DNA of 64,000 bases. Origin: Lomentospora prolificans (Eukaryota; Ascomycota; Sordariomycetes; Microascales; Microascaceae). Position 1 is the stretch's first letter; each line of letters opens with the position of its first letter. The stretch covers positions 5,073,501-5,137,500 of the forward strand of contig JARFXM010000009.1 in assembly GCA_029532625.1 (NCBI GenBank). The letters run 5' to 3'. A program made the translations under genes and the position numbers. The notes under the pieces were generated by a model. That model saw only the letters and a program-made list of their open reading frames with translations, searched no databases and was not told the DNA's origin. This document shows positions 34,842 through 45,236 of the stretch, one piece after another.

Positions 34842-36215
34842 GCCGATAAGCAATTGGATTATATCACAATGAAAATAGAATTGATAGTGGATGATGGAAG
34901 CCAGGTGGTGATAATGATGGTCGGTTACGATGGGGGTGTAAGTGGTGATGCCTAAATTGAACGATAGTGTGCTCAACGGCCCGCTCAAGCGGATGTCCAG
35001 TGCATGAGGGGTAAAGTGAAACTATATGGCCTGATAAACGTATCTGTAAGGAAAATCCCCTCTTTGGTTCGAGGAAGGCACAATGTTCTGTATCTCGATC
35101 GGAATACCAGGGCCGGGAAGCAGCCGGGTTGATCAATGATACTGCTCTTGCCCGTTTTCTGGTGGGAAGGGCCATGCCTTCCAATCTAGGTTACAATGAC
35201 TGATACCTGCAGAGGTAGTCTATACGAACCTCTGTACCCGCCTTGATGCCATGATGGACATGATAGATCTCCTCTCTTACTTATCTCTACAGAACACAGC
35301 CAAGAGGCGAATCCAGCGGCCTTCGTCGACCCCGTCGTCACATCGGCGTCCGTGCGCGTCCCAAGGCCATGGTCAAGCTGGAGATACACCGCGCTGACCA
35401 CTAAGCCCACCCCCCACTTTTGCGTCAAGCCACACTTTGCCCCTTCCTCGTTGACCCCTGTCTCCACCTTCCCGCATCTGTCTAAAGAAAATAAAACGCG
35501 CTAAGAAAAGAACAAAGGGAAAGGAAAAAAAAAAGTGGAATCCACATGTCGGTTGAGAGAAAGGGATGTGGGCTCTACTGAAAGGGGAAAGTTCACGACG
35601 TCGCGCGACTTCCCCATTTTCACCTTTGAGGGGTTTAACGGAAGGAAAGAGCAATGTGGGCTTAATTGAGGGAATTTTTGGGATTGAAGAAATATTTCTT
35701 ATGCAAGGAGGGTAGAGGCTTTGTACCTGATCAGATATCCTCAAGGGCATAACAGTAATGGGTTCCAAATTTGGTTGTCGCGTCCCTGCTGTGATGATCT
35801 GGATGCTGTTGATACAGTCGAACCTCGGGTCAGCTCCAATCCAACACCTCATGCAATTGAAATTTGGTTAACATAGTTCAGTAAAAGATGTAGAGATCCC
35901 TTTTATGCTATGCTATTCGACAGACCGTAAACACCTGGGGGGATAAAAAGCCGCAAGCACTCTTAGCCACAAACTGTGTACAGAAGAAACATGCCAAAAC
36001 CGCCGAAAAGCAAACCCAAAACATAAGACGACTGCGGATGTCTAGAAGTCGAGAGGAAACTATACTCTGATCGAACGCAGTCAACAAGTCGTAAAACGCC
36101 TCGAAAATAGGACATGATAATTGCTCCGCCCTTCGCAGAAAAAAAATGTATAGCCAAGACAACATCATGAAGTGGCAAGGAATACACATGCCACAATCCC
36201 ACAGGCATGGGGCCA
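34842..36215. other. intergenic between two minus-strand genes
   Basis: Contains the promoter of the coiled-coil gene and the 3' region of the Whi5/Nrm1-like gene. The frames at 35373-35852 and 35908-36232 have no recognisable content. Confidence 0.5.
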
Positions 36216-37374
36216 TCATGATTCGCCGCCATGGGCTAATCGAAGGAGTCCATTAGCTGCACCTCCCCTTAGCACACTACTCGTGAGCTTCTCATCGTTT
36301 CCGGTTACGTGCCTCCGTGGGGTTAGCATCCCGGAAGATGAAGAGAGTAAAGGTGGTAACGTGAGTTCCTCGGAACCCGCATTTTGAGAAGTGGAGGGTG
36401 GTTCTGAGGCTTCAGTGTTGTTGGTTTCGGGGGACTTTTCGGTTATTAATGTTGTTGATTGAGTTCTACCTGCCGGGGTTTGTTGGTGCACCGTCGCGTT
36501 CTCCGCGCGCCGGTTTATCTCGGGTTTCCCAGCTTGAGACGTAGACGGTGGTGATGAAGGTTGTTGAACCTGGAGCGTGGGCACGGGTGGGCTTCGGCGT
36601 GTCGCCATCGATCGCGCCTCGAGTTGTACGAAGGGAATGTGGGCCTGTCCTGTCCGGACCTTGTAGTTGGCGAGTCTGAGCCGCGCCAAGAGATCGCCGG
36701 CCATCTGTTGCCAGAGTGTTAATGAATTTTCGTTTGTCTTGCACCGTGGGCACATATCGATGTATATTGCCCTTCACGAAAATTCAGACGCGAGTTTACA
36801 CACCTTCCGAGTCTGAGCACGCGACACAGGCGCCCTCCTAGGTGCGTCACCGAGTTCGACGTCGGTAACCGTTGAGGTTTGCGTCTCGAGACCTGACGAG
36901 TCAAAAATAGAGGACGCGTCGGGGGAAGCAGATCTCTCTCTCTCCGTTATCATCGTCTGCCAAACCATGAAAAAGCCGTGTAAGTAACGTGTACCACTCG
37001 AGCACGAAGGGTGAGGCGGGTAGGAAAGGGCTCGGGGTCAGATCACTCGAGGCCAATAAAAGATAAAGGACAATACTTACGACGTCGTCGGTAACTGTCC
37101 TTTCAGTCTTGTCCACCTCCATCTCGACGCACGTCTTCTTGACAATCATGTTCTCGTCACCAGCAAAGACTTCACGGGGCCGCTTCCGCGCCTCGGTCCC
37201 CGCGCTCTTGACGGGAGACCTCGCGAGGGCGAGACCACGGACTGATACGGGACTGACGGGCTTCTTTAGCAGCGGGGCGTTGCTGTCGAGCTTCAAGCGG
37301 GCGGGCGTGGGCGATTGTTTGTTCGCGTCTAGCGGGGCGAGGGCGCGTCTCCTCTCGGGTGTTGCGGACGTCAT
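36216..37374 (-). CDS. Whi5/Nrm1-family SBF/MBF corepressor
   Basis: Exons on the minus strand are 37374-37081, 36956-36804 and 36704-36216, giving 311 residues. All joins are in phase 0. The introns carry GTAAGT/TTGGCAG and GTGTGT/CAACAG. The third exon opens with AGDLLARLRLANYKVRTGQ, followed by AHIPFVQLE, which is the short GTB helix of the Whi5/Nrm1 family that binds the SBF and MBF transcription factors. The rest is disordered. The N-terminal part has many Ser/Thr-Pro sites (QSPTPARL, PVSPVS, ARSPVK) and basic clusters, as expected of a cyclin-dependent-kinase target. The C-terminal part is Ser/Thr/Pro-rich with SSSSGMLTPRRH. In yeasts these proteins hold G1/S genes off until phosphorylation (Whi5) or close the MBF wave (Nrm1). 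Filamentous fungi usually keep a single member, so I do not choose between the names. Confidence 0.85.
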
Positions 37375-38475
37375 GGTTCGTAGGAGTTAGAAGTTGGGTA
37401 TGGGAGACGTGATGAGATGTATGAAGGCCGAGGGAGCTTGGAGGAAAAAAAAAAAAAAGAAGTCGCAAGAGGGGGGATCGGGGTATGAAGAAGGACGTGA
37501 GGTTGAAGAGGAATTCAAGGTTCGTGGCGATGGTGGAGGGAGGCGGTTTAAGAGAGAGGCTTGTACCCGTGTAGGAATAATAGCTGGGAGCGGTACCCTG
37601 GGTGAGGTACCGCGTTTAAGTGGAGCTTGCCCCTACTTCGGGAGCTTTGCCCAGACCCTGGTCACAATAAGAACAACAGCACCAAGATTTCGGAGGGTCA
37701 CCGAGGAACGAAAGGGCAAAGAATAATACTGATTCTTTTGTCTTTCGCGATTGTGCTTTGGAACACGCGAGCGCGATCGAGTGTTGAAAAAGAGAAGCGA
37801 GGTTATAAGCTCGGTGATGGTTCTCTTGTCTTGAAAGAATAAGACAGGGTCTTCAGGAGTTGGTCTTGGAGCTCAGTATGTGTAGTAGGCTGGCTTGCAG
37901 CGACGTGTTTGGCGGGGTGGTGGCGGAGAAACACCAATTTTAGAGCTGGTGCTGGCTGCTGATTGAATTGGCTCGTCAATATCTTGGTAATATAGGGGGT
38001 ATTGATTGATCCTTGAGCCCCGAAGGTGTGCGAAGGCCAGGCCCAGGCACGTCTCGCTCGACACGTCGAGCAAAGTTGGCATGTCCTATGCTGGAATCTA
38101 GCACTAAATTGAAGATTAGTGAGTAGACGCCTGTGGGCTACCAAGTAGGGTGCTGACTAGGCACTTGAGCTCTGGTTGATCAATGTATCGACAGTGGAGA
38201 ACGCCACTGTCGCCAGCGGGAGCGCCAGCGAGTAAGGGTCTGGTAACTGCACTATTGCCAGCGTACTGGCCAGCTGGCCGACGGGGCCTGTGTCGCCACA
38301 AATAAACCCACCCGGTGCTAACATTTGTGTACAAATAAAGGGTTACTTGTGACACGGCATAAAGGGGTAGGCCTTCATAGATCTAATCTATTGACGTTTC
38401 GCGTTTTTGTTACATGAGCCCTGGAGTCGTCTCAATTGATCTAATAAATCCGCCAGGGGAGACAGCGGGACAGTG
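37375..38475. other. intergenic upstream of the Whi5/Nrm1-like gene
   Basis: Promoter and leader of the corepressor gene, with a purine tract at about 37440-37520. Two overlapping minus-strand frames at 37803-38144 read moderately well but share no splice signals and have no recognised domain. Confidence 0.4.
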
Positions 38476-38928
38476 TCAAGGGCCTGACAGCGATCGAGGA
38501 GACGACCAGGCCGGACACGAGGGGAACGAGTCGAGTTTCCCCGTCGCGTAACACCATTTGAAATAACGAATGGGGTCGATCGGGTTCCTGAGGAGATTAT
38601 CTCCATTTCGCCTAACTGATGCACAATGGACGCGGCTTGCCTCTTCCCCTCTCAGCGCCGTGCCAGTATTGTCCATCAGCGGCCCTAAACGGTTCCTCGA
38701 GTTGCATTCCATCAAAGTGCGCGAGAGAGCGAAATGCACGCCGTAGCCAAGGTCGCGGCAAAAGCAAAAGTAATCTGGGAGTGTTAGTTTGCCAGCCTTG
38801 ATTGAACCGGAGCGGAAGAGGGCAGCATAACATCGCTCTTGACTTGGACAGACAGGGGTGCCCTCTATGGTTGGATTGCAGACCAGCACGGAACCACGCA
38901 GTGTTGCATCGGAGCACCAGTGCCCCAC
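38476..38928 (-). CDS. unrecognised cysteine-rich open frame
   Basis: 150 residues from MGHWCSDATLRGSVLVCNPT to the stop, with about ten cysteines (for example PVCPSQERCYAALFRSG, PDYFCFCRDLGYG). There is no signal peptide and no recognised domain. Its length without a stop and its protein-like composition are the only evidence. It could be one exon of a longer gene or chance. Confidence 0.25.
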   Translation of the reverse strand: MGHWCSDATLRGSVLVCNPTIEGTPVCPSQERCYAALFRSGSIKAGKLTLPDYFCFCRDLGYGVHFALSRTLMECNSRNRLGPLMDNTGTALRGEEASRVHCASVRRNGDNLLRNPIDPIRYFKWCYATGKLDSFPSCPAWSSPRSLSGP

Positions 38929-39331
38929 GCCGCGTTTTCCATCGAGTTTCTATGAGAAGAAGCGACTCCCCGGCTCTGGAGATCGTCGTTCTGGCCTCTT
39001 AAGTACAATATCCTCGTGGCCATGAAGGGATGCATTCTAAGCACCCTGAGGAGAAGGTGGGAGGTTTGGCAGCGAGACAAGGTGATTACTTTCGAGATTG
39101 GCTTCGCCTGCTCCCGAGACTTTAAATCCGTCCACGAAGCCGCCTAGCCAGGGCTGTGATGCGAGAAACATAAAACACTTCAATTTGAACCAACGCCCCT
39201 CTCGCCAGCCGCGTCCCTTTCCGCGTCGCTGACTCCACCCCGACATTGGATCTGAAAGGTAGCATTACTCCGCAAACCAGCTCACACCCTTCACATTCAT
39301 CCCGTCTTTTAACCACTGGGCCCGCTCGATC

Positions 39332-39691
39332 ATGGTAGCTGGCAATGACAACGCATGCCATCCCTTGATAGCAGGTACGTGAGCGGTGGCTGCAATGATT
39401 TGCTGACTTCTGCGTTTGCGGTTGACACCGGATCTCCTACGAACTAACCTCTTGACCAGAAGACGTGGCAGCCGACACAGTTATGGGTAAGTTTTCTTGA
39501 ACGCGCCGCCTCATCCTCGACGACCTGGCAAGAGTTAATCGCCTTTGTCCTTACACTTGACGCTCGATGGCTCCCCCTGCGTGGGCCTGTATGGGTCGAA
39601 ATTTGACTCTGGTGAAGGATTTCCAGGTTTTAGGGTGCAAGTGAACAAACAAAACTACCTTCGTAATCACTCATTCATTCTACGATTCTAG
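39332..39691 (+). CDS. possible three-exon microprotein (44 residues)
   Basis: An ATG at 39332 begins MVAGNDNACHPLIA. A consensus donor (GTACGT at 39375), a CTAAC branch point and a GACCAG acceptor lead to EDVAADTVM (39460-39486). A second consensus donor (GTAAGT at 39487) and a TTTCCAG acceptor lead to a last exon (39627-39691, GFRVQVNKQNYL...) ending in TAG. Every join keeps frame. The segment before the ATG is pyrimidine-rich and promoter-like. No family is recognised, and a single false splice site would remove the model. Confidence 0.3.
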
Positions 39692-40547
39692 CACAAGCGA
39701 AGACTGTACGATACAGACATCAAATTACCGAGAGAACTCCATTATTTTGTGTAGCAGAAAAAATACCGGGCAGCAGTATTACCATGCTATGAAAACAGAT
39801 GCGGGTATCATAGGGAGGCCGCCTCCCTCTCTGCCTTGGTACACAGGGCTTCGCAAAACCGAACGAATTGAAACAAATACGTAGCGTTCCATCGTAACAA
39901 CAGCCCTCCTTGTATGATGGGAAGGAGAGAAATTTGGGTGAAGGAGAATATCATCTGCTCAGCAGGTTGACATCCATTGCGCCCAACATGAAGGGAGCAA
40001 GCAAAAAAGGGAAGAAGAAAAGAAAAAAAAAAAAGATAAGAAAAGATAAGAAAAGAAAAGAGAAGAGAAGAGAAGAGAGGAAAAGCCAAGGCCGAGAGAG
40101 GCAGAACGTAGGTCGATCATCCACCTCAATTGCCATCTGCGCTCTGAATACGCCGTAATTTCTCATTCCGAGCCTGATCCGCCGCCTCGGCCTTTCCCCT
40201 TGCGCTTTTCCCGAATGTTATAGGTTTCCGGAGCCGAGTACCAGAGAAATATTAGTCGTCATGATTGCATGAATGACAAGAGTATACCATGGCCGAGTGG
40301 ACGTAGAAACAAGGAAATAAAAAAAAAAAAAAACACATAGCGGCCTAAACCGTCTGCGAAAACAAAAAGAGGCAAATCGCGAAACCATCGTCGTAAATAT
40401 ACAGTGTGAACCATCCCGAAACTCCGAGTTCTCGTGCCTCGTTTTTTTGTCGATCCGCGTCCGTCCGTATGAACCGGGTATAGTTCCCCGTCTTTGCATT
40501 CGAATGGAACCGCTCAACCGGGAAACAACAAGGAAGCAAGTATAGAT
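39692..40547. other. intergenic with a purine tract
   Basis: An almost pure A/G tract at about 40003-40085 accounts for the Lys/Arg-rich and Phe/Ser-rich frames there. The right end is the 3' region of MED15. Confidence 0.6.
40003..40085 (+). repeat. purine (AAAAG/AGAAG) tract
   Basis: About 80 bases of A and G, with AGAAG, AAGAT and AAAAG units, in non-coding DNA. Confidence 0.85.
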
Positions 40548-43500
40548 TCATTGTGTCGACGGGTCCATTGAGTACAGTTGATCATCGAGGGTGAAAGGCT
40601 TATCCCAATCCACCTTGACTTCGTCCCAAACAATCTCATTTCCGGGAACCGTGTTGAGGGAGTCCGAAAGAAGCGATTTTTCTAGGTCGCCAATTTCTCC
40701 GGTTCCCAAGCTGTGCATGTTGATGTTTGTGACGTCCATCATGAAGCCATCATCAAGCGGTTGCCATTGCATTTCTAGATCGGCACCCGTAAACTCCGGA
40801 AGGTCGGTGTTCGGTTCAGAAGAACCGCTATCCTTGCTGGACTCCGGGGTATCGTTGGGTGTGAGGGCGAGATAAACGTTGGGGTCAGTAAAAGCACCAC
40901 CGCCGACAGATTCAAACCCGGGGATACCGGTGAACAGCGTTTGGGGATTGATGCAATGTGCGAAGGGATCAGGGGTAGGTCCAGGCCTTAAACTATTCTC
41001 GCTACCTTCTTTGCCGTTACCTGCCTTGACGCATTCTTCCTTGACCTTGCCACCCGCCCTAGGCGCTGGAGCCTTGCTACCGCTGGCGGAACGATTCATG
41101 GATGGACCACGGGACATGGGAGTGCCCGCAAAACTAGCTGGGGTCTGTCCCTGTCTCGACTGAGTCGTGCTCATTGCTGAAGCCCCGACTTGGGGAGTGC
41201 CTTGGGAAACGGTACTAGCCTCCAAAGCATTTCCTTCGAGATCTACTCCCAAAGTGGAAGCTAGGTTTTCTTTGAAGAATTTGAACGGATTTTCTCGAGG
41301 TTGAATGTGCTCAGCTTGCGAATGAGCCTCCCTGGCTTCGTCATTCGGGAAAATGCTGTCGCAGTCCTTCTCAAGGCAGGGGAATATAGGCTTTGGAGTT
41401 GGTGCCTTGACCTCCTGTTTCTTGGTCTCGGGAGCTGTTGCCTTAGTAGCGTGAGGCGAGGGTTGTTGTCGGCCAGCCGCACCCCCTTGCTGCTGGTTCT
41501 GCTGGTGGTTGAACTTGGCTCGCTTCTTGGGTGGGATGTGGAGGTTCATATCCTTGGCCTTGTTCATAAAATTCGGTTGGCCATGGGGCGAAGTTGCGCC
41601 AATTTGGAACTGAGGTTGCGTCGCCGCGGTTTGAGCAGCTTGTTCCTGGGCTTGAGTAGATTTGGCGGCGGTCTTCTGCTGCTGCTGCTGCTGCTGAGGC
41701 TGGGTCTGCTGTTGACCCTTGTTATTCAGGGCTGCATTCTGGGCCTTGAGGTTTTCGGTACTAAGAGGTGCGTGTGTGGGCGCGGGGGCAGCGGAATGTT
41801 GAGCTTGCGCCTGTGTAGCGGCGTTATTACCTCCTTGCTGGGCCTTGCTGGTAAAGACCTGGCAGTCCTTTCCTATACTTCTCAAAACTTCAAATCCTTG
41901 CTGAATTTCCTGGGGGGTGATTGTGAGAACGTCCTTAGGGTTATTAAGCTTTTCCGCATCGTGGAACTGTCGCACCATTCTATGCCTCTGTTGAGTTTGT
42001 AACGGTTAGCATGCGCAGCTTTATATAGACGGGATTATATGAGGGCCGCGCCTTTGACTTACAGTTCGCAAAAATATCCTCGCCCTGTTGTCATCACGAG
42101 TGATAGAATACCACTTGGAAAGTACTTTGCCCATTCGACCGAGCTCAAAGGCGAGATTCCTTATCTTGCTCAGCAGCTCTTGACGTTGCTCAGGAGGGAG
42201 AACTACTTCGTTAGCCGGCTCCTGAAGAGCATTTCGCTGTTCTTCATCCGAAATAGCTTTAAGCCTAGTCCTGATGTCGTCGCCTTGTGTTGGGCCGGCC
42301 GGTGCTCGATTTCCAGCGGCTGCCATTTGCTGGTTCTTGAGAGCTTGCTCGTACTTGGCTCGCTGCTCGGGATTCAGGCTAGCAACAACATGGGGAGGCA
42401 AGGGCAGCGACGGCTGGCTTTGGCCTTGTTGTGAACCTGGCCGCGGTATCGCATTGGGGCCGTTCGCTTGGGTTGGCGTCTCTGGGGTCTCTTCGGGGAA
42501 TGGCCGCTTGAGATTCTTTTGGGTGGGTGCTGGTGACGGCTGTGGTTGGGCACGGTTGTTCTGAGCCGATCCTTTTCTAGCGGCCGTTGACATGGTAGGA
42601 GTCGCGTTGGGTTTCCTCTGAGCTCCTGGGCCCTTGGTGGCAGGGACAGCATTAGCTTGCGGCGCTTGAGTGTTCGTGGGTGGCTGGATCTGCTGTTGCT
42701 GCTGCTGCGGGTTGGGCGCCTGACGAGTCTGCTGCATTCCGGTAGGAAGTGCACCCTGTTGCTGTTGCGGGGGCGGTGGTTGCTGCCCGTGCTGCTGGTG
42801 CTGTATTTGCAGCTGGCGCTTCATAATTTGCAGCCTCATGTTCATCGCGTACTGCTTCACGTCCTCCTCCGACATGCTCATAGCTTTGGGGTCGGAGGTG
42901 CGAATTTTGTGAATTTCCTGTTCCGTGATAGGGGCTTGAAGGAGTCTCTGCTGCTCAGGGCTCAACATCATATTCTGAGGCTGTCCGCCCATGGCACCGG
43001 CGACATTAGCCATGGCAGGATTCATACCCTGTGCCTGCTTTTGACTAAGCTGCTGGGCACGCCGATTCATGATGTGACTATACTGCTGCCTCTGCAGGCT
43101 ACCTAGCCTCGGTAGATGAACCTGGGTCCTAGGATTCTGAGCACACCACTGTTTAACGTCCTTGTAAGTCTTGAGTTCGGGAGGAGCTTTGAGGTTTGCC
43201 AGTATCTGAGCAGGGACCTCCATACTGTCGAGCATCGCTTGGCTTAGGAATTGTTGCTGGTTGGCACCAGCGGGCATGCCATTTTGAGCTGTGCCATTCA
43301 TCCCATTATTGTGAGGCATCATCCCACCCGCCATGTTAGCACCGCCAGACGGAACTCGGTTCATTGACTGCTCATCGGGGCGGGGGCCGACTTGGCCCAT
43401 GTTCTTCGCCATATTCTGGCGATTTTGCTGGTCGAGCTTAGCGAGGATTTCAAATTGCTTGTTCGGCGGAAAGTTGTTTAGGTTGCGTTGCTGCTCTGGA

Positions 43501-45236
43501 CTCAGATTGCTGATACTATTATTATGCAGGGCCGACGGGCCTGGATTGGGTCCAGCCGCACCAGGGGGCATCTGTCGTTGGTTGTTCGTCTGGTTGAATC
43601 GCGGATCGAGGCCGGCGGCGAAAGGGCCAGGCGCCATGCCTTGCGAACCCTCCATGGGATGGCCGTCTCCAATGGGTCGGTTGGCCGGAACATGCGCCGG
43701 GCTTTGCGACTGCGACATCGGTCCGTTCATCCCGCCAGGCTGGCCAGGGCCCACCTGCTTGCCCTGCATCTGAGCGGCTCGGAGCTGCGCTTGGTTAACC
43801 GCGGTCTGCTGGTCCATACCCATCTGGCCTTGGCCAGGCATGCCAGGCATGCCCGGCTTGGGTTGCATGTTTTGGTTTGGGCCGGCCTGCCATAAATTCG
43901 CGTCAGCATTGACGAGCCAGTCTGATAGCGGCGAAGAGGTTCTTACAGGAACTACTACCTGGCCGGTTTCCTGGGCTCGGATGCCAGCATTTTGTTGGTT
44001 CACCAGGTCACCCATGTTTGCAAACTGAGCAAAGTTATTGCCCTGCATTTGATGTGGTCCACCGGGCATCGGACCGCCTTGGCTGATTCCGCGTTGGAGT
44101 AAAGCCGCTTGCTGATTCTGATTCATCTGCCCACCAGGATTCCCCATTCGTGCCTTCTGCAAGTCTTGGAGTGCTTGGTTCTGCAAATACAAGAGAAGCG
44201 GATCCCGCCCTTGGGACCGGAACATCTGGAGTTGCTGGGGACTCAGACGGCGGGCCATTGATGCTTGGAGGTTCGCCTTCTGAGGTTCTGGCATGTTTGC
44301 CATTAGCTTCGCGGCCCTCTCGAGGGCCTTCTGGCGATCCTGGGCCGAAAGTGATCCCATGTCGTTAGCATTGGGAGGATGCTGAGGACGGGCAGCTCGT
44401 CCAGCCATTCCCATCATCTGGGCATTGGGGCCCATGGGCTGACCAACAGGACCAGGCATGCCCATGTTCATACCCATGTTCATCTGGTTCATGTTCATTC
44501 CCATCGGCATCTGCTGCGGCACCTGCCCTCCCTGCATGGGGTGTTGAACGTGTGGAAACCCTGGCTGTGAACCAGGAGCACCACGTCCCATAGACATCAT
44601 GTTCTGGCCCATGAGGAGCTGATGGGCTTGCGCCTGCGCTTGCGCCTGCGCTTGCGCGGCAGCCTGCGCATTTAGTGCGTTTCGAAGGATGGGCTCATTT
44701 TGTTCGCGTTTTCGGAAGAACTCTTGGGTTTTCGCTTGCATTTGTTGCTCGTACATTTCCTACATCACATAAAAGTTAGTCCCTTAGCACAAAGTCCTAA
44801 AGATTTTGAACCAGAAGAACAAGTAATGAAGAGTCGAGATCGGACAGTAGGCTTACGTACCTTATTGGGCGATTTGAAAAATGCTTCACGCTCAAATGCG
44901 ATGCCAGATTCTGTTGCTTTAGAAAAGTCAACGGTACCTAGGGCGAGCGTGACACTTGTAATTCTAAAAAAGGATAGTTAGATCTCTAGCAACGCGCTGG
45001 GGCACGATTCATTCAAACGTAGTGGGCACGTTGCGGTGATTTAGGACATACAGATGGGTAGCTCTCGTCACACGGTCCGCGATGGGATAGCTCGCTTGCC
45101 ATCCGTGTGGTTGAGGTGGGTGGTTATTCATGTTAGTGTATACGGTCTGGCGAAGAGACAAGAGGGCCTGCTGTCGGAGCTGATGCTGCTGCTGCTGCAG
45201 CTGCGGCATCATCATGTGCTGCATGTTCGCAGCCAT
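40548..45236 (-). CDS. med15: Mediator tail subunit 15 (KIX domain, Gln-rich)
   Basis: Four exons on the minus strand (45236-45052, 44963-44861, 44759-42063, 41987-40548) encode 1474 residues. Donors are GTATGT, GTACGT and GTAAGT; acceptors are TTTTTAG, TGTAG and CAACAG. MED15 (yeast Gal11) sits in the Mediator tail and is the contact for activators. Residues about 25-120 form the fungal KIX-type domain: LLSLRQTVYTNMNNHPPQ, then GWQASYPIADRVTRATHL, then after intron 1 ITSVTLALGTVDFSKATESG, and AFEREAFFKSPNKEMYEQQM across intron 2. The long middle part is rich in Q, N, P, M and G, with an AQAQAQ run at about residues 125-135. Near residues 1199-1222 lies a C2H2-type pattern (C-x4-C-x12-H-x4-H). 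The C-terminus is acidic and aromatic (IVWDEVKVDWDKPFTLDDQL). The start MAANMQHMMMPQL was chosen over one 70 codons upstream because the extra residues look like leader. Confidence 0.88.
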
